DNA of 64,000 nt, from contig BMSW01000004.1 in NCBI GenBank assembly GCA_014649355.1, forward strand, positions 140,608 through 204,607, read 5' to 3'. Below, piece after piece: positions 32,180-41,198 of the stretch. The notes under the pieces are model-generated. The model was given only the letters and a program-made list of their open reading frames with translations. It was not told where the DNA came from and made no database searches. How positions within the stretch are numbered: the first letter of the stretch is position 1; each line of letters starts with the position of its first letter. This DNA comes from Streptomyces althioticus (lineage in GTDB: Bacteria > Actinomycetota > Actinomycetes > Streptomycetales > Streptomycetaceae). The translations under genes were made by a program, and so were the position numbers.

Positions 32180-34084
32180 TCAGGGGTCCGTGGGGGTCGC
32201 CCCCGACCCCTCGTGCTCGAGTTGCTCCAGCTCCCGCGCCAGCGTCTCCGCGTCGTACGGCCCCGTGTGCCGGCGGTTGCCGATGAAGAACGTCGGGGCG
32301 CCCTGGACGCCGCTCGCCTCCGCGCTGCGCGCGTCGCGGCGGACCCGTTCCGCCACCCAGTCGGACTCGAGGTCCTTCAGGAACTTCTCCATGTCGAGGC
32401 CCAGGTCGATCGCGTAGACGACGGTGTCCTCGAACTCCATCTCGTCCTGGTGCTGGTAGAGCAGGTCGTGCATCTCCCAGAAGCGGCCCTGGGCGTCCGC
32501 GGCGACCGCCGCCCGCGCGGCCAGCTCGGCGTGCGGGTGGACGTCGGGCAGCGGGAGGTGCCGGAAGACGTAGCGGAACCGGTCGCCGAAGCGGTTGCGC
32601 AGCTCCTTGGTGACGCCGGTGGCGCGGGCGCAGAAGGGACACTCGAAGTCGCCGTACTCCACCAGCGTCAGCGGCGCGTCGACCGGGCCGAGGATGTGGT
32701 CCGTATCCGGGTCGACCAGCCGGTCCAGATAGCGCGGCAGGTCCGCGTCCGTCTTGCCGCCGAGCATCGTGGAGAGGCGGAACGCCAGCCAGCCCACGAG
32801 GGTGGCGATCACCGCCGCGAGCAGCACGCCGACGGTCGCCCGGGCGAGCAGGTCCGGTGCGTCGTCGAAGGCGAGGCCCACGATCAGCAGGGAGACGGTG
32901 AACCCGATGCCGGACAGGGCCGCGCCGCCCAGCACATGGCCCTGACCCACCCCGGGGGGCAGCTCGCCCAGACCGAAGCGGGTGCCGAGCCGCGCCCCGC
33001 CCCAGATGCCGATGAGCTTGCCGGCGACCAGACCGACGACCACGGCCCAGGTGAGGGCGGAGCCCAGCGCGTCGGTGAGGACGCCGTCGCGCAGGTCCAC
33101 GCCAGCGTTGGCCAGGGCGAACACCGGCACGACGACATAGCTGGACCAGGGGTGCAGATACATCTGGAGGCGTTCGTTGACCGAGACGGCCTTCTGGAGT
33201 CCCTTGCGCGCGGTCCTGCCCACGTCCGCGCGGGGCGACTGCCGGAAGGCCCGGAACAGCCGCGTCGCCTGCTCGACGCCCTCACGGGACGGCTCGCGCG
33301 CGGGGATGAGCAGTCCGCCGAGCATGCCGGCGATGGACGCGTGCAGCCCGGCGTTCAGCGTCAGGTACCACATCACCAGCACGATCAGCACGTACGGGAC
33401 GGCCCGCCACACGTCGAACCGGGACAGCGACGACAGGATCGCGCCCAGCAGCAGCGCGGCGATCAGTTCCGGCAGCTGGATCGACCCGGAGTAGACGACG
33501 CCGATGACGGTGACCGCGACGATGTCGTCGATGACGGTGATGGCCAGCAGGAAGATCCGCAACTGGGTGACGAAGCGGGGGCCGACCACGGCGAGCGCGC
33601 CCAGCAGGAACGCCGTGTCGGTCCCGATGACGATGCCCCAGCCGTTGGCTGCCTCCGTGCCGGGCGCGATCAGCAGGTAGAACAGCACCGGAACGAGCAT
33701 GCCGCCGACGCCCGCGAGGCCCGGGATCATGATGCGGCGGCGGTCGTTCAGCGAGCCGACGGACAGCTCGTAGCGGACCTCCAGGCCGATGACGAAGAAG
33801 AACAGCGCCATCAGTCCGTCGTTGACCCAGTGCCCCAGGTCCATCGCCAGTTCCGCGTCGCCCACCGAGACGGACGCCTCGGTGTGCCACAGCGAGAAGT
33901 ACGACTCGGACCAGGGGGAGTTCGCCCAGACCAGGGCGATCGCCACCGCGAGCAGCATCAGCCCGGAGCTGCCCGCCTCCGTCGCCAGGAACCGGCGCAC
34001 CGGCGCGGCCAGCTGGGCCGCGAGCTCACCCCTGCTCGACCGTGTCTGCGACTCGTCGGACTTCTTCCGGGGCAGCAGCTTCAT
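32180..34084 (-). CDS. nhaA: NhaA sodium/proton antiporter fused to DsbA-like thioredoxin
   Basis: A 634-residue fusion. Residues about 25-440 are NhaA, with eleven to twelve membrane helices and the family blocks [35 protein letters not shown] (proton/sodium Asp in this region) and [17 protein letters not shown]. Residues about 455-634 are a DsbA/thioredoxin-like domain with a CPFC redox motif (about 479-482) and GAPTFF as the cis-Pro loop. NhaA exchanges Na+ for H+; the redox domain should lie on one face of the membrane and could gate transport by thiol state. Such fusions occur in actinobacteria. The ATG at 34084 follows GGAAGA. Confidence 0.88.
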   Translation of the reverse strand: MKLLPRKKSDESQTRSSRGELAAQLAAPVRRFLATEAGSSGLMLLAVAIALVWANSPWSESYFSLWHTEASVSVGDAELAMDLGHWVNDGLMALFFFVIGLEVRYELSVGSLNDRRRIMIPGLAGVGGMLVPVLFYLLIAPGTEAANGWGIVIGTDTAFLLGALAVVGPRFVTQLRIFLLAITVIDDIVAVTVIGVVYSGSIQLPELIAALLLGAILSSLSRFDVWRAVPYVLIVLVMWYLTLNAGLHASIAGMLGGLLIPAREPSREGVEQATRLFRAFRQSPRADVGRTARKGLQKAVSVNERLQMYLHPWSSYVVVPVFALANAGVDLRDGVLTDALGSALTWAVVVGLVAGKLIGIWGGARLGTRFGLGELPPGVGQGHVLGGAALSGIGFTVSLLIVGLAFDDAPDLLARATVGVLLAAVIATLVGWLAFRLSTMLGGKTDADLPRYLDRLVDPDTDHILGPVDAPLTLVEYGDFECPFCARATGVTKELRNRFGDRFRYVFRHLPLPDVHPHAELAARAAVAADAQGRFWEMHDLLYQHQDEMEFEDTVVYAIDLGLDMEKFLKDLESDWVAERVRRDARSAEASGVQGAPTFFIGNRRHTGPYDAETLARELEQLEHEGSGATPTDP

Positions 34085-34164
34085 GAGGTCTTCCGTCTCC
34101 GATCACCTGCGCGGCAGACTCCCATGGTCACTCACATTCCGGGCATTACGCCCGACCGACCCGT

Positions 34165-36573
34165 TCAGACCGGGAACCTGCGGTCCACCCAGCGCCAGAG
34201 GAACTCCAGGACCGCCGCCGTGACCGCCGCGATGCCGACCGCCACCCAGGGCATCGTCATGCCGACCAGGCGCAGCGCGAAGAAGTCCTGCAGCCACGGG
34301 ACCGCCAGGACCACGAGGAACGCGCCGGCCATGGCGGCGACCAGGGCCACGCGCCACCAGGTGTACGGGCGGGCGATGATCGCCAGGACCCAGATGGAGA
34401 TCAGGAACAGCGTCAGCGTCGCCACGCTGGTCTCCGCGCCCAGCGCGCCCGCTCCGCTGTAGTGGCTGCGCGCCAGGAGGTACGTGGCGAAGGTGGCCAG
34501 CGCCGCCAGCACCCCGCCCGGGACGGCGTACCGCATGACCCGGCGGACGAAGTGCGGTTTCGCCCGCTCCTTGTTGGGGGCGAGGGCGAGGAAGAAGGCG
34601 GGGACGCCGATGGTCAGCGTGGACAGCAGGGTCAGGTGACGCGGCAGGAACGGGTACTCCACCTGCGTCGCCACCACCAGCACCGCGAGCAGCACCGAGT
34701 ACACCGTCTTCACCAGGAACAGCGTGGCGACCCGCGTGATGTTGCCGATCACCCGCCGGCCCTCGGCCACCACCGACGGCAGCGTGGCGAAGCTGTTGTT
34801 CAGCAGCACGATCTGCGCGACCGCCCGGGTGGCCTCCGAGCCGGAGCCCATCGCCACGCCGATGTCCGCGTCCTTCAGCGCCAGCACGTCGTTCACGCCG
34901 TCACCGGTCATCGCGACCGTGTGGCCCTTCGACTGGAGCGCGCCCACCATGGTCCGCTTCTGCTGGGGCGTGACCCGCCCGAAGACCGTGCCGGCCTCCA
35001 GCTCGTCGGCCATGGCCTCCGGCTCCTCGGGCAGCCGGCGCGCGTCCACCGTCGTGCCGGACAGGCCGAGCTTGCCGGCGACCGCCCCGACCGACACCGC
35101 GTTGTCGCCGGAGATCACCTTCGCGCTGACGTCCTGCTCCTCGAAGTAGCGCAGGGTGTCGGCGGCGTCGGGCCGCAGCCGCTGCTCCAGCACCACCAGC
35201 GCCACCGCCCGTACGCCGTCCACGGCGGCCGGGTCGGCCAGGTCACCGGCGTTCACCCCGTCGCGGGCGCGGGCCAGCAGCAGCACCCGCAGGCCCTCGT
35301 GGTTCATCCGCTCGGTCTCGGCCAGCGCCGGGTCGTCGTGGGGGAGGAGCACGTCCGGGGCGCCCAGCAGCCAGGTGACGAGCCGCCCGTCGCCCTCGTC
35401 GAGGGTCGCGCCGCTGTACTTGCGGGCGGAGGAGAAGGGCAGCGTGTCGGTGAGCCGCCACTCTGTGGTGTCCGGATACGCGTCGATGATCGCCTTCAGG
35501 GAGGCGTTCGGCCGCGGGTCCGCCGAGCCCAGCTCACCCAGCACCTTCCGTACGTACGTCTCACCGGCGTCGCCCAGCACCCGCAGTTCGGTGACGTCCA
35601 TGCCGCCCTCGGTGAGCGTGCCGGTCTTGTCCAGGCACACCGTGTCCACGCGGGCGAGGCCCTCGATCGCGGGCAGCTCCTGCACCAGGCACTGCTTGCG
35701 GCCCAGCCGGATCACGCCGATCGCGAAGGCGACCGAGGTGAGCAGCACCAGCCCTTCGGGCACCATCGGCACGATCCCGCCGACCGTGCGGGCGATCGAA
35801 CCCTTCAGCTCGTTGTCCTTGACCACCAGCTGGCTGATGATCAGGCCGATCGCGGTCGGCACCATCATCCACGTGACGTACTTGAGGATCGTGGAGATGC
35901 CGCTGCGCAGCTCGGAGTGGACCAGGGTGAAGCGGGACGCCTCCTCGGCGAGCTGCGCCGCGTAGGCCTCGCGGCCCACCCGGGTCGCCTGGAAGGAGCC
36001 GCCGCCCGCGACGACGAAGCTGCCGGACATCACCTGGTCGCCCGGCTGCTTCACCACCGGGTCGGCCTCACCGGTGAGCAGCGACTCGTCGATCTCCAGG
36101 CCGTCCGCCTCGGCGACCACCCCGTCGACGACGACCTTGTCCCCCGGTCCGATCTCGATGAGGTCGTCCAGCACGATCTCGGAGGTGCCGATCTCCACGG
36201 CTGTTCCGTCCCGGCGCACCGTGGGCCGCGCCTCGCCGATCAGCGCGAGCGAGTCGAGCGTCTTCTTCGCCCGCCACTCCTGGATGATCCCGATGCCGGT
36301 GTTGGCGAGGATGACGTAGCCGAACAGGCTGTCCTGGAACGGGGCGACGATCAGCATGATCACCCAGAGCACGCCGATGATCGCGTTGAACCGGGTGAAG
36401 ACGTTCGCGCGGACGATCTCCGTGACGGACCGGCTGCTGCGCACGGGGATGTCGTTGACCTGCCCGCGCGCCACCCGCTCGGCCACTTCCGCCGAGGTCA
36501 GACCGGTCGCCGGCGACGTGGCCGTGGCGGGCCGGACGGCATCGGTCCGGTCGTCCGCATCGAGATGCGTCAT
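34165..36573 (-). CDS. Cation-translocating P-type ATPase (CtpE-like)
   Basis: An 802-residue P-type ATPase. Visible blocks are LLTGEADPV (actuator loop, about 162), IVPMVPEGLVLLTS (membrane helix 4, about 268), the phosphorylation motif DKTGTLT (about 314) and TGDGVNDVLALKDADIGVAMG (hinge, about 553). Length and the PEGL helix match mycobacterial CtpE, shown to import or handle calcium; other members move Mg2+. There is no N-terminal heavy-metal domain, which argues against copper or cadmium. The ATG at 36573 lies 7 nt after TACTGT (complement of 36581-36586), a leaderless arrangement. It follows DUF2530 on the same strand. Confidence 0.85.
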   Translation of the reverse strand: MTHLDADDRTDAVRPATATSPATGLTSAEVAERVARGQVNDIPVRSSRSVTEIVRANVFTRFNAIIGVLWVIMLIVAPFQDSLFGYVILANTGIGIIQEWRAKKTLDSLALIGEARPTVRRDGTAVEIGTSEIVLDDLIEIGPGDKVVVDGVVAEADGLEIDESLLTGEADPVVKQPGDQVMSGSFVVAGGGSFQATRVGREAYAAQLAEEASRFTLVHSELRSGISTILKYVTWMMVPTAIGLIISQLVVKDNELKGSIARTVGGIVPMVPEGLVLLTSVAFAIGVIRLGRKQCLVQELPAIEGLARVDTVCLDKTGTLTEGGMDVTELRVLGDAGETYVRKVLGELGSADPRPNASLKAIIDAYPDTTEWRLTDTLPFSSARKYSGATLDEGDGRLVTWLLGAPDVLLPHDDPALAETERMNHEGLRVLLLARARDGVNAGDLADPAAVDGVRAVALVVLEQRLRPDAADTLRYFEEQDVSAKVISGDNAVSVGAVAGKLGLSGTTVDARRLPEEPEAMADELEAGTVFGRVTPQQKRTMVGALQSKGHTVAMTGDGVNDVLALKDADIGVAMGSGSEATRAVAQIVLLNNSFATLPSVVAEGRRVIGNITRVATLFLVKTVYSVLLAVLVVATQVEYPFLPRHLTLLSTLTIGVPAFFLALAPNKERAKPHFVRRVMRYAVPGGVLAALATFATYLLARSHYSGAGALGAETSVATLTLFLISIWVLAIIARPYTWWRVALVAAMAGAFLVVLAVPWLQDFFALRLVGMTMPWVAVGIAAVTAAVLEFLWRWVDRRFPV

Positions 36574-36715
36574 GCAGTCGACAGTACGTGCGGATCCGGT
36601 GCTTCACCCGCTGGAGCGGGGAAGATCCGACCAGGGGACGACGGCCGTCCCGCCGGGGTCCTACCGCGGAGGTAGTTCCCCCAACTTCCGCCTCAGGGCG
36701 CTGGGTTGGCGTGAT

Positions 36716-37009
36716 TCAGTCGGTGTGTGCCGCCGAGGCGCGGCCCGCCTCCGCGCCGGTCTCCTCGGCCTGCGCCCGCTTGATCGCGGCGTCGCGCCTG
36801 CGGACGTACCAGATGCCGATGAGTCCGAGACCGCCGCCGGCCAGGCAGGTCCACACCCACCAGGTGTGCCCGTGCTCGTCGAACCAGCCGTAGAACGGCA
36901 GCTGCACCAGGAAGAGGACGAACCAGACGATCGTGCCGCCGGTGATGGTGGCGACCACGGGGCCCTCCAGGGGCTCCGGCGCCTCGTGCTTGGGGGTCCA
37001 CTTCGCCAT
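36716..37009 (-). CDS. DUF2530 membrane protein
   Basis: A 97-residue protein with two transmembrane helices (TITGGTIVWFVLFLVQLPFY, then WTCLAGGGLGLIGIWYV) and a charged C-terminus. It matches actinobacterial DUF2530, whose function is unknown. The ATG at 37009 lies 6 nt after TAAGCT (complement of 37016-37021), indicating a leaderless mRNA. It is divergent from the NCS2 purine permease and may relate functionally to it, though nothing in the sequence proves this. Confidence 0.75.
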   Translation of the reverse strand: MAKWTPKHEAPEPLEGPVVATITGGTIVWFVLFLVQLPFYGWFDEHGHTWWVWTCLAGGGLGLIGIWYVRRRDAAIKRAQAEETGAEAGRASAAHTD

Positions 37010-37191
37010 GCGGACAGCTTACGAGGAGCGCCGACGGCGTGGCGCCCCGCACCGGACGGTCCCGGCGGTGGAGCGGGAATCACACCGGCCACCGGCGGTC
37101 TACGCGCGGAGATGGTGTCGACGGCGTTATATGTTCATACTGAATCCGTTTGCCTCTGACCGCTTTTATTCGTAGAAAACACCAAAGGCTC

Positions 37192-37207
37192 GGCTCCGGG
37201 GGGAGCC
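37192..37207 (+). promoter_or_regulatory. Hairpin in the leader of the purine permease
   Basis: GGCTCC-GGGG-GGAGCC (37192-37207) forms a 6-4-6 hairpin that would occlude GGGGGGAG, the only Shine-Dalgarno for the upstream ATG at 37216. The downstream ATG at 37231 has its own GAGG outside the stem. The upstream leader is unusually A/T-rich (37125-37190). No purine-riboswitch core was recognised. Confidence 0.4.
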
Positions 37208-37230
37208 CGCCGGTGATGAGGTCCCTGCAC

Positions 37231-38682
37231 ATGTCCACGTCGGCCCCCGCCAAGGCCCCCACCCCCGAGCAGCCGGGGTCCGGTGCCGCGAACGGCGCCC
37301 TCGACCGCTACTTCCGGATCTCCGAGCGGGGCAGCACGCTCCCGCGTGAGATCCGGGGCGGTTTCGCCACCTTCTTCGCGATGGCCTACATCATCGTGCT
37401 GAACCCGATCATCCTGGGCAGCGCGAAGGACGTGTACGGCAACCAGCTGGACAACGGCCAGCTGGTCACCGCGACCGCTCTGACCGCCGCGTTCACCACG
37501 CTGCTCATGGGCGTCATCGGCAACGTCCCGATCGCCCTGGCCGCCGGCCTCGGCGTGAACTCGGTGGTCGCGCTCCAGCTCGCGCCCCGCATGTCCTGGC
37601 CGGACGCCATGGGCATGGTGGTGCTGGCCGGTTTCGTGGTGATGCTCCTGGTCGCCACCGGCCTGCGCGAGCGCGTGATGAACGCCGTGCCCTACGGGCT
37701 GCGCAAGGCCATCGCCATCGGTATCGGCCTGTTCATCATGCTGATCGGGCTCGTCGACTCGGGCTTCGTCTCCCGCATCCCGGACGCCGCGCAGACCACC
37801 GTGCCGCTCCAGCTCGGCGCCGACGGCCACCTCAACGGCTGGCCGGTGCTGGTCTTCGTGCTCGGCGCGCTGCTCACCCTGGCGCTGATCGTGCGCAAGG
37901 TGCCCGGCGCGATCCTCATCTCGATCGTCGTGATGACCGTCGTCGCCGTCGCGATCAACGCCGTCGCCGACGTGCCCTCCTGGGGCCTGACCTCGCCCGA
38001 GTGGCCCGGCAACCCGGTCGCGACCCCCGACTTCGGCCTGATCGGCCAGGTCAGCCTGTTCGGCGGATTCTCCAAGGTCGGCGTGCTGACCGGCGTGCTG
38101 TTCGTCTTCACCGTGCTGCTGTCGTGCTTCTTCGACGCGATGGGCACGATCATGGGCGTCTCCGACGAGGCCAAGCTCACCGACGGCGAGGGCCAGATGC
38201 CCGGCATCAACAAGGTGCTGTTCATCGACGGCGTCGCGGTCGCGGCGGGTGGCGCCAGCTCCGCCTCCGCCACCACCGCGTTCGTGGAGTCCACCGCCGG
38301 CGTCGGCGAGGGCGCGCGCACCGGCTTCGCCAACGTCGTCACCGGCGGTCTGTTCGCCGTGGCGCTGTTCCTCACGCCGGTCGCCACCATGGTCCCGTCC
38401 CAGGCGGCCACCCCGGCGCTGCTCGCGGTGGGCTTCCTGATCCTGGCCAACGGGATCCGGGAGATCGACTGGGCGGACCACACCATCGCGATCCCGGCCT
38501 TCGTCACGATGGTGATGATGCCGTTCACCTACTCGATCACCAACGGCATCGGGATGGGCTTCCTCACCTTCGTGGCGCTGCGCCTCGCGGCGGGCCGCGG
38601 CAAGGAGGTCCCGGCGGCGCTGTACGTGGTGGCGGCGGTCTTCGCCTTCTACTACCTGATGCCGGCGCTGGGTCTGACCTGA
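37231..38682 (+). CDS. NCS2 family purine permease (AzgA-like)
   Basis: A 483-residue membrane protein with about fourteen segments. ISERGSTLPREIRGGFATFF and MAYIIVLNPIILG at the N-terminus, AAGLGVNSVVALQLAP and later DGVAVAAGGASSASATTAFVES (quoted in parts) match the AzgA subfamily that imports hypoxanthine, guanine or adenine. The ATG at 37231 has GAGG 9 nt upstream; a second ATG at 37216 adds five residues. The 3' end carries a perfect stem overlapping its own stop. It converges on the ribbon-helix-helix gene. Confidence 0.85.
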   Translation: MSTSAPAKAPTPEQPGSGAANGALDRYFRISERGSTLPREIRGGFATFFAMAYIIVLNPIILGSAKDVYGNQLDNGQLVTATALTAAFTTLLMGVIGNVPIALAAGLGVNSVVALQLAPRMSWPDAMGMVVLAGFVVMLLVATGLRERVMNAVPYGLRKAIAIGIGLFIMLIGLVDSGFVSRIPDAAQTTVPLQLGADGHLNGWPVLVFVLGALLTLALIVRKVPGAILISIVVMTVVAVAINAVADVPSWGLTSPEWPGNPVATPDFGLIGQVSLFGGFSKVGVLTGVLFVFTVLLSCFFDAMGTIMGVSDEAKLTDGEGQMPGINKVLFIDGVAVAAGGASSASATTAFVESTAGVGEGARTGFANVVTGGLFAVALFLTPVATMVPSQAATPALLAVGFLILANGIREIDWADHTIAIPAFVTMVMMPFTYSITNGIGMGFLTFVALRLAAGRGKEVPAALYVVAAVFAFYYLMPALGLT

Positions 38683-38709
38683 TCCCCGCCGGAGGAGCGC
38701 GGGATCAGG
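38678..38709. terminator. Bidirectional stem overlapping two stop codons
   Basis: CCTGATCCC (38678-38686) pairs perfectly with GGGATCAGG (38701-38709). One arm covers the stop of the purine permease and the other the stop of the convergent ribbon-helix-helix gene, so a single hairpin serves both transcripts. Confidence 0.8.
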
Positions 38710-38887
38710 TGACCCCGTAGAACTTCTCCGTCTCCTCGACGGCGGTGCGGAACCGCTGGTCGAAGTCATCGCGCATGAGCGTCCGGACGACATAGTCCTG
38801 GACGCTCATGCCGCGTTTGGCGGCATGGTCGCGGAGCCGTTCGAGCAGTTCGTGGTCTATCCGCAGGCTGAGCACGTCGGTCCCCAT
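38705..38887 (-). CDS. Ribbon-helix-helix protein
   Basis: A 60-residue protein of the CopG/Arc/MetJ class: TDVLSLRIDHELLERLRDHA is the beta-strand and first helix, and KRGMSVQDYVVRTLM the second helix. Such proteins bind DNA as dimers and are often antitoxins or autoregulators. No toxin gene adjoins it. The ATG at 38887 is used; a GTG at 38893 would add two residues. An 8-4-8 dyad (38901-38920) and an 18-bp near-palindrome (38941-38958) lie immediately upstream and are the obvious candidate operators. Confidence 0.75.
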   Translation of the reverse strand: MGTDVLSLRIDHELLERLRDHAAKRGMSVQDYVVRTLMRDDFDQRFRTAVEETEKFYGVT

Positions 38888-38900
38888 GGACACGAGAGTC

Positions 38901-38958
38901 GCCGCACCTCACGGTGCGGCGCGTGGCATTTCGTGCATCGATCACTCATATGGGTGAT
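38901..38958. promoter_or_regulatory. Two dyads upstream of the ribbon-helix-helix gene
   Basis: GCCGCACC-TCAC-GGTGCGGC (38901-38920) is a perfect 8-4-8 inverted repeat, and ATCACTCATATGGGTGAT (38941-38958) is an 18-bp palindrome with one mismatched pair, centred on CATATG. Both lie between the ribbon-helix-helix gene and the MarR gene. The second is the better fit for a small ribbon-helix-helix dimer or tetramer. Confidence 0.55.
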
Positions 38959-39068
38959 CTCGGCCGGGGGCTGTCTTGATGTCGTTCACCGGTCGGTGCC
39001 CCGTCGGGGGCGGCCCCTGGGGCGGGAGTGGCGCGACTCACGGGCGGGGCGCGCCCTACCGGGTGGTC

Positions 39069-39096
39069 CTTAGCGAAGGTAATGAGTTACGCTAAG
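39069..39096. promoter_or_regulatory. MarR operator over the regulator's own -10
   Basis: CTTAGCG (39069-39075) and CGCTAAG (39090-39096) are inverted copies 14 bp apart, with an inner GTAA-TGAG-TTAC dyad. The right arm overlaps the -10 hexamer TACGCT (39088-39093), 7 nt before the ATG at 39101. Binding would block the leaderless promoter, giving autorepression and probably control of the MFS gene downstream. Confidence 0.75.
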
Positions 39097-39100
39097 CACC

Positions 39101-39538
39101 ATGCCGGACCTCAGCCATGGCGACGACGCCGCCGCCGTGAACGCCCTCCGCTCCGCCGTGATGCGGCTGTCCCGCCGCCTCAAGCACCAGCGGGTCGACG
39201 AATCGCTCAGCCCCACCGAGATGTCGGTGCTCGGCACCCTGGCCCGCTGCGGCAGTGCCACCCCGGGCGAGCTCGCCCGCAAGGAACACGTCCAGCCGCC
39301 GTCGATGACCCGCATCGTGGCGCTGCTGGAGGCCAAGGGCCTCGTCAGGCTGGAGCCGCACCCCGACGACCGGCGTCAGAAGGTCGTCACCCAGACCGAG
39401 CGGGCCGAGGCGATGCTCGAGGAGAGCCGGCGCAAGCGCAACGCGTTCCTCGCCACGCTGGTCGAGGAGCTCGACGAGGACGAGTGGGCGACCCTGCGCG
39501 CCGCCGCCCCCGTGCTGGAGAAGCTGGCGCACATCTGA
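39101..39538 (+). CDS. MarR family transcriptional regulator
   Basis: A 145-residue winged-helix regulator. SPTEMSVLGTLARCGSATPG, then ELARKEHVQPPSMTRIVALL form the recognition region, and GLVRLEPHPDDRRQKVVTQT is the wing with its characteristic DDRR. MarR dimers release DNA on binding phenolic or antibiotic ligands. The ATG is 7 nt from TACGCT, so the mRNA is probably leaderless, and the operator overlaps that promoter. It is followed after 32 nt by a TTG-started exporter, the probable target. Confidence 0.88.
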   Translation: MPDLSHGDDAAAVNALRSAVMRLSRRLKHQRVDESLSPTEMSVLGTLARCGSATPGELARKEHVQPPSMTRIVALLEAKGLVRLEPHPDDRRQKVVTQTERAEAMLEESRRKRNAFLATLVEELDEDEWATLRAAAPVLEKLAHI

Positions 39539-39570
39539 ACCACCCCCGGCAGCCACAGGAGGCGAACCTT

Positions 39571-40935
39571 TTGAGTACGGGATCCGGAGCAGCTTCCGCC
39601 CCCGCACCTGACCCCTACGACACCAAGTCCGCCCTCGACGCCCCCGCCCGCAAGAACTCCATGTTCTCCTCGCTGAGGATCAGGAACTACCGCCTGTTCT
39701 TCCTCGGCCAGGTCGTCTCCAACATCGGCACCTGGATGCAGCGCATCGCCCAGGACTGGCTGGTGCTCAGCCTCACCGGCTCCTCGGCCGCCGTCGGCAT
39801 CACCACGGCGCTGCAGTTCCTGCCGATGCTGCTGTTCGGCCTGTACGGCGGTGTCCTCGTCGACCGGCTGCGCAAGCGGCCCACCCTGATGGTCACCCAG
39901 TCCGCGATGGCGTTCACGTCGATCGCGCTGGCCGTCCTCACCCTGACCGGCCTCGTCGAGGTGTGGCACATCTACGTCGCCGCCCTCGCCCTCGGCTTCG
40001 CGACCGTCGTCGACAACCCCGCCCGCCAGTCGTTCGTGTCCGAGCTGGTCGGCCCCGGGCAGTTGCAGAACGCGGTCAGCCTGAACTCCGCGAACTTCCA
40101 GTCCGCCCGGCTGGTCGGTCCCGCCGTCGCGGGCCTGCTGATCACCGGTGTCGGCACCGGATGGGCGTTCCTGCTGAACGGCCTGTCCTTCGTCGCGCCG
40201 CTGACCGGCCTGATGCTGATGCGCACCCGTGAGCTGCACCCCGTGGAGCGCGCCCCGCGCGGCAAGGGACAGCTCCGTGAGGGCCTGCGCTACGTGGCGG
40301 GACGGCCCGACCTGCTCTGGCCGATCGTGCTGGTCGGCTTCATGGGCACGTTCGCCTTCAACTTCCCGGTGTACCTGTCGGCCTTCGCCGACGACGTGTT
40401 CCACGGGGACGCGGGCGTCTACAGCATGTTCAACACGCTGATGGCGGTCGGCTCCGTCTCCGGCGCCCTGCTCGCCGCCCGGCGCGGCACGGCCCGGCTG
40501 CGGCTGCTGATCGTGGCCGCGCTGGCCTTCGGCGCGCTGGAGATCCTCGCCGCCGCGTCGCCCGAGCTGTGGATGTTCGCGCTGATCATGGTGCCGCTGG
40601 GCCTGGTGTCGATGACGGTCAACGTCACCACCAACACCAGCCTGCAGATGTCCACCGACCCGTCGGTGCGGGGCCGCGTGATGGCCCTGTACATGATGGT
40701 GTTCCTCGGCGGCGCCCCCGTCGGCGCGCCCATCGTCGGCTGGGTCACCGACACCTACGGCGCCCGCGTCGGCTTCGCGGCCGGCGGCGCGATCGCGATG
40801 ACCGCGGCGGCCGTGATCGGGCTGATCCTGGCCCGCGCGGGCGGCCTGCGCCTGGCGGTCGGCTGGCACCGCGGCCACCCCAGCGTCCGCTTCGTCCCGC
40901 GCGACCGCGTGAAGGCCCTGGCCCCGGCGGCGTGA
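39571..40935 (+). CDS. MFS transporter (MFS_3/Enterobactin-exporter-like)
   Basis: A 454-residue membrane protein with twelve predicted segments. The core starts at MFSSLRIRNYRLFFLGQVVS and contains DRLRKRPTLMVTQSAMAF (loop 2-3) and RGRVMALYMMVFLGGAPVGA, both common to the MFS_3 group of exporters. An N-terminal 30-residue Pro/Ala-rich tail is not conserved. The start is a TTG at 39571 with AGGAGG 8 nt upstream. It forms an operon with the MarR regulator and is likely a drug or siderophore exporter, but the substrate is unknown. Confidence 0.82.
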   Translation: MSTGSGAASAPAPDPYDTKSALDAPARKNSMFSSLRIRNYRLFFLGQVVSNIGTWMQRIAQDWLVLSLTGSSAAVGITTALQFLPMLLFGLYGGVLVDRLRKRPTLMVTQSAMAFTSIALAVLTLTGLVEVWHIYVAALALGFATVVDNPARQSFVSELVGPGQLQNAVSLNSANFQSARLVGPAVAGLLITGVGTGWAFLLNGLSFVAPLTGLMLMRTRELHPVERAPRGKGQLREGLRYVAGRPDLLWPIVLVGFMGTFAFNFPVYLSAFADDVFHGDAGVYSMFNTLMAVGSVSGALLAARRGTARLRLLIVAALAFGALEILAAASPELWMFALIMVPLGLVSMTVNVTTNTSLQMSTDPSVRGRVMALYMMVFLGGAPVGAPIVGWVTDTYGARVGFAAGGAIAMTAAAVIGLILARAGGLRLAVGWHRGHPSVRFVPRDRVKALAPAA

Positions 40936-40939
40936 GCCG

Positions 40940-40957
40940 CCGGGCGGGGCCGCCCGG
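40940..40957. terminator. Stem-loop after the MFS gene
   Basis: CCGGGCGG-GG-CCGCCCGG is a perfect 8-2-8 inverted repeat starting 5 bp after the stop of the MFS gene. It also lies just past the end of the leftward Uma2 remnant. Confidence 0.65.
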
Positions 40958-40961
40958 CCCG

Positions 40962-41140
40962 TCAGTCCCCGGGGAACTCGTCGGTCCTGAGCACCAGCCC
41001 GACGGGCGTCCCGGTCAGATCGATCTCCTCCCCGAAGGGGAAGCCGACGACCGCGTGGTAGACGCCGTCCTTGGAGAGCGTGTGCAGCTGCCACTCGGCG
41101 GTGTACGGGTCGACGATCAGGTACGCCGACGCTCGATGCG
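40962..41140 (-). pseudogene. Uma2-type endonuclease remnant (C-terminal fragment)
   Basis: The leftward frame ending at TGA (complement of 40962-40964) reads SAYLIVDPYTAEWQLHTL, then GFPFGEEIDLTGTPVGLVL and ends TDEFPGD. This is the C-terminal quarter of Streptomyces Uma2-type PD-(D/E)XK proteins. Upstream of AYLIVDP the frame becomes unrelated and runs antisense to thpR, so the N-terminal catalytic part is missing. The breakpoint is near 41130-41140. Confidence 0.6.
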
Positions 41141-41198
41141 TACAGCCGCGCAGTCCAACGATACGCACGGTGACCAGGGCACGCGGGACACTGGAGGC

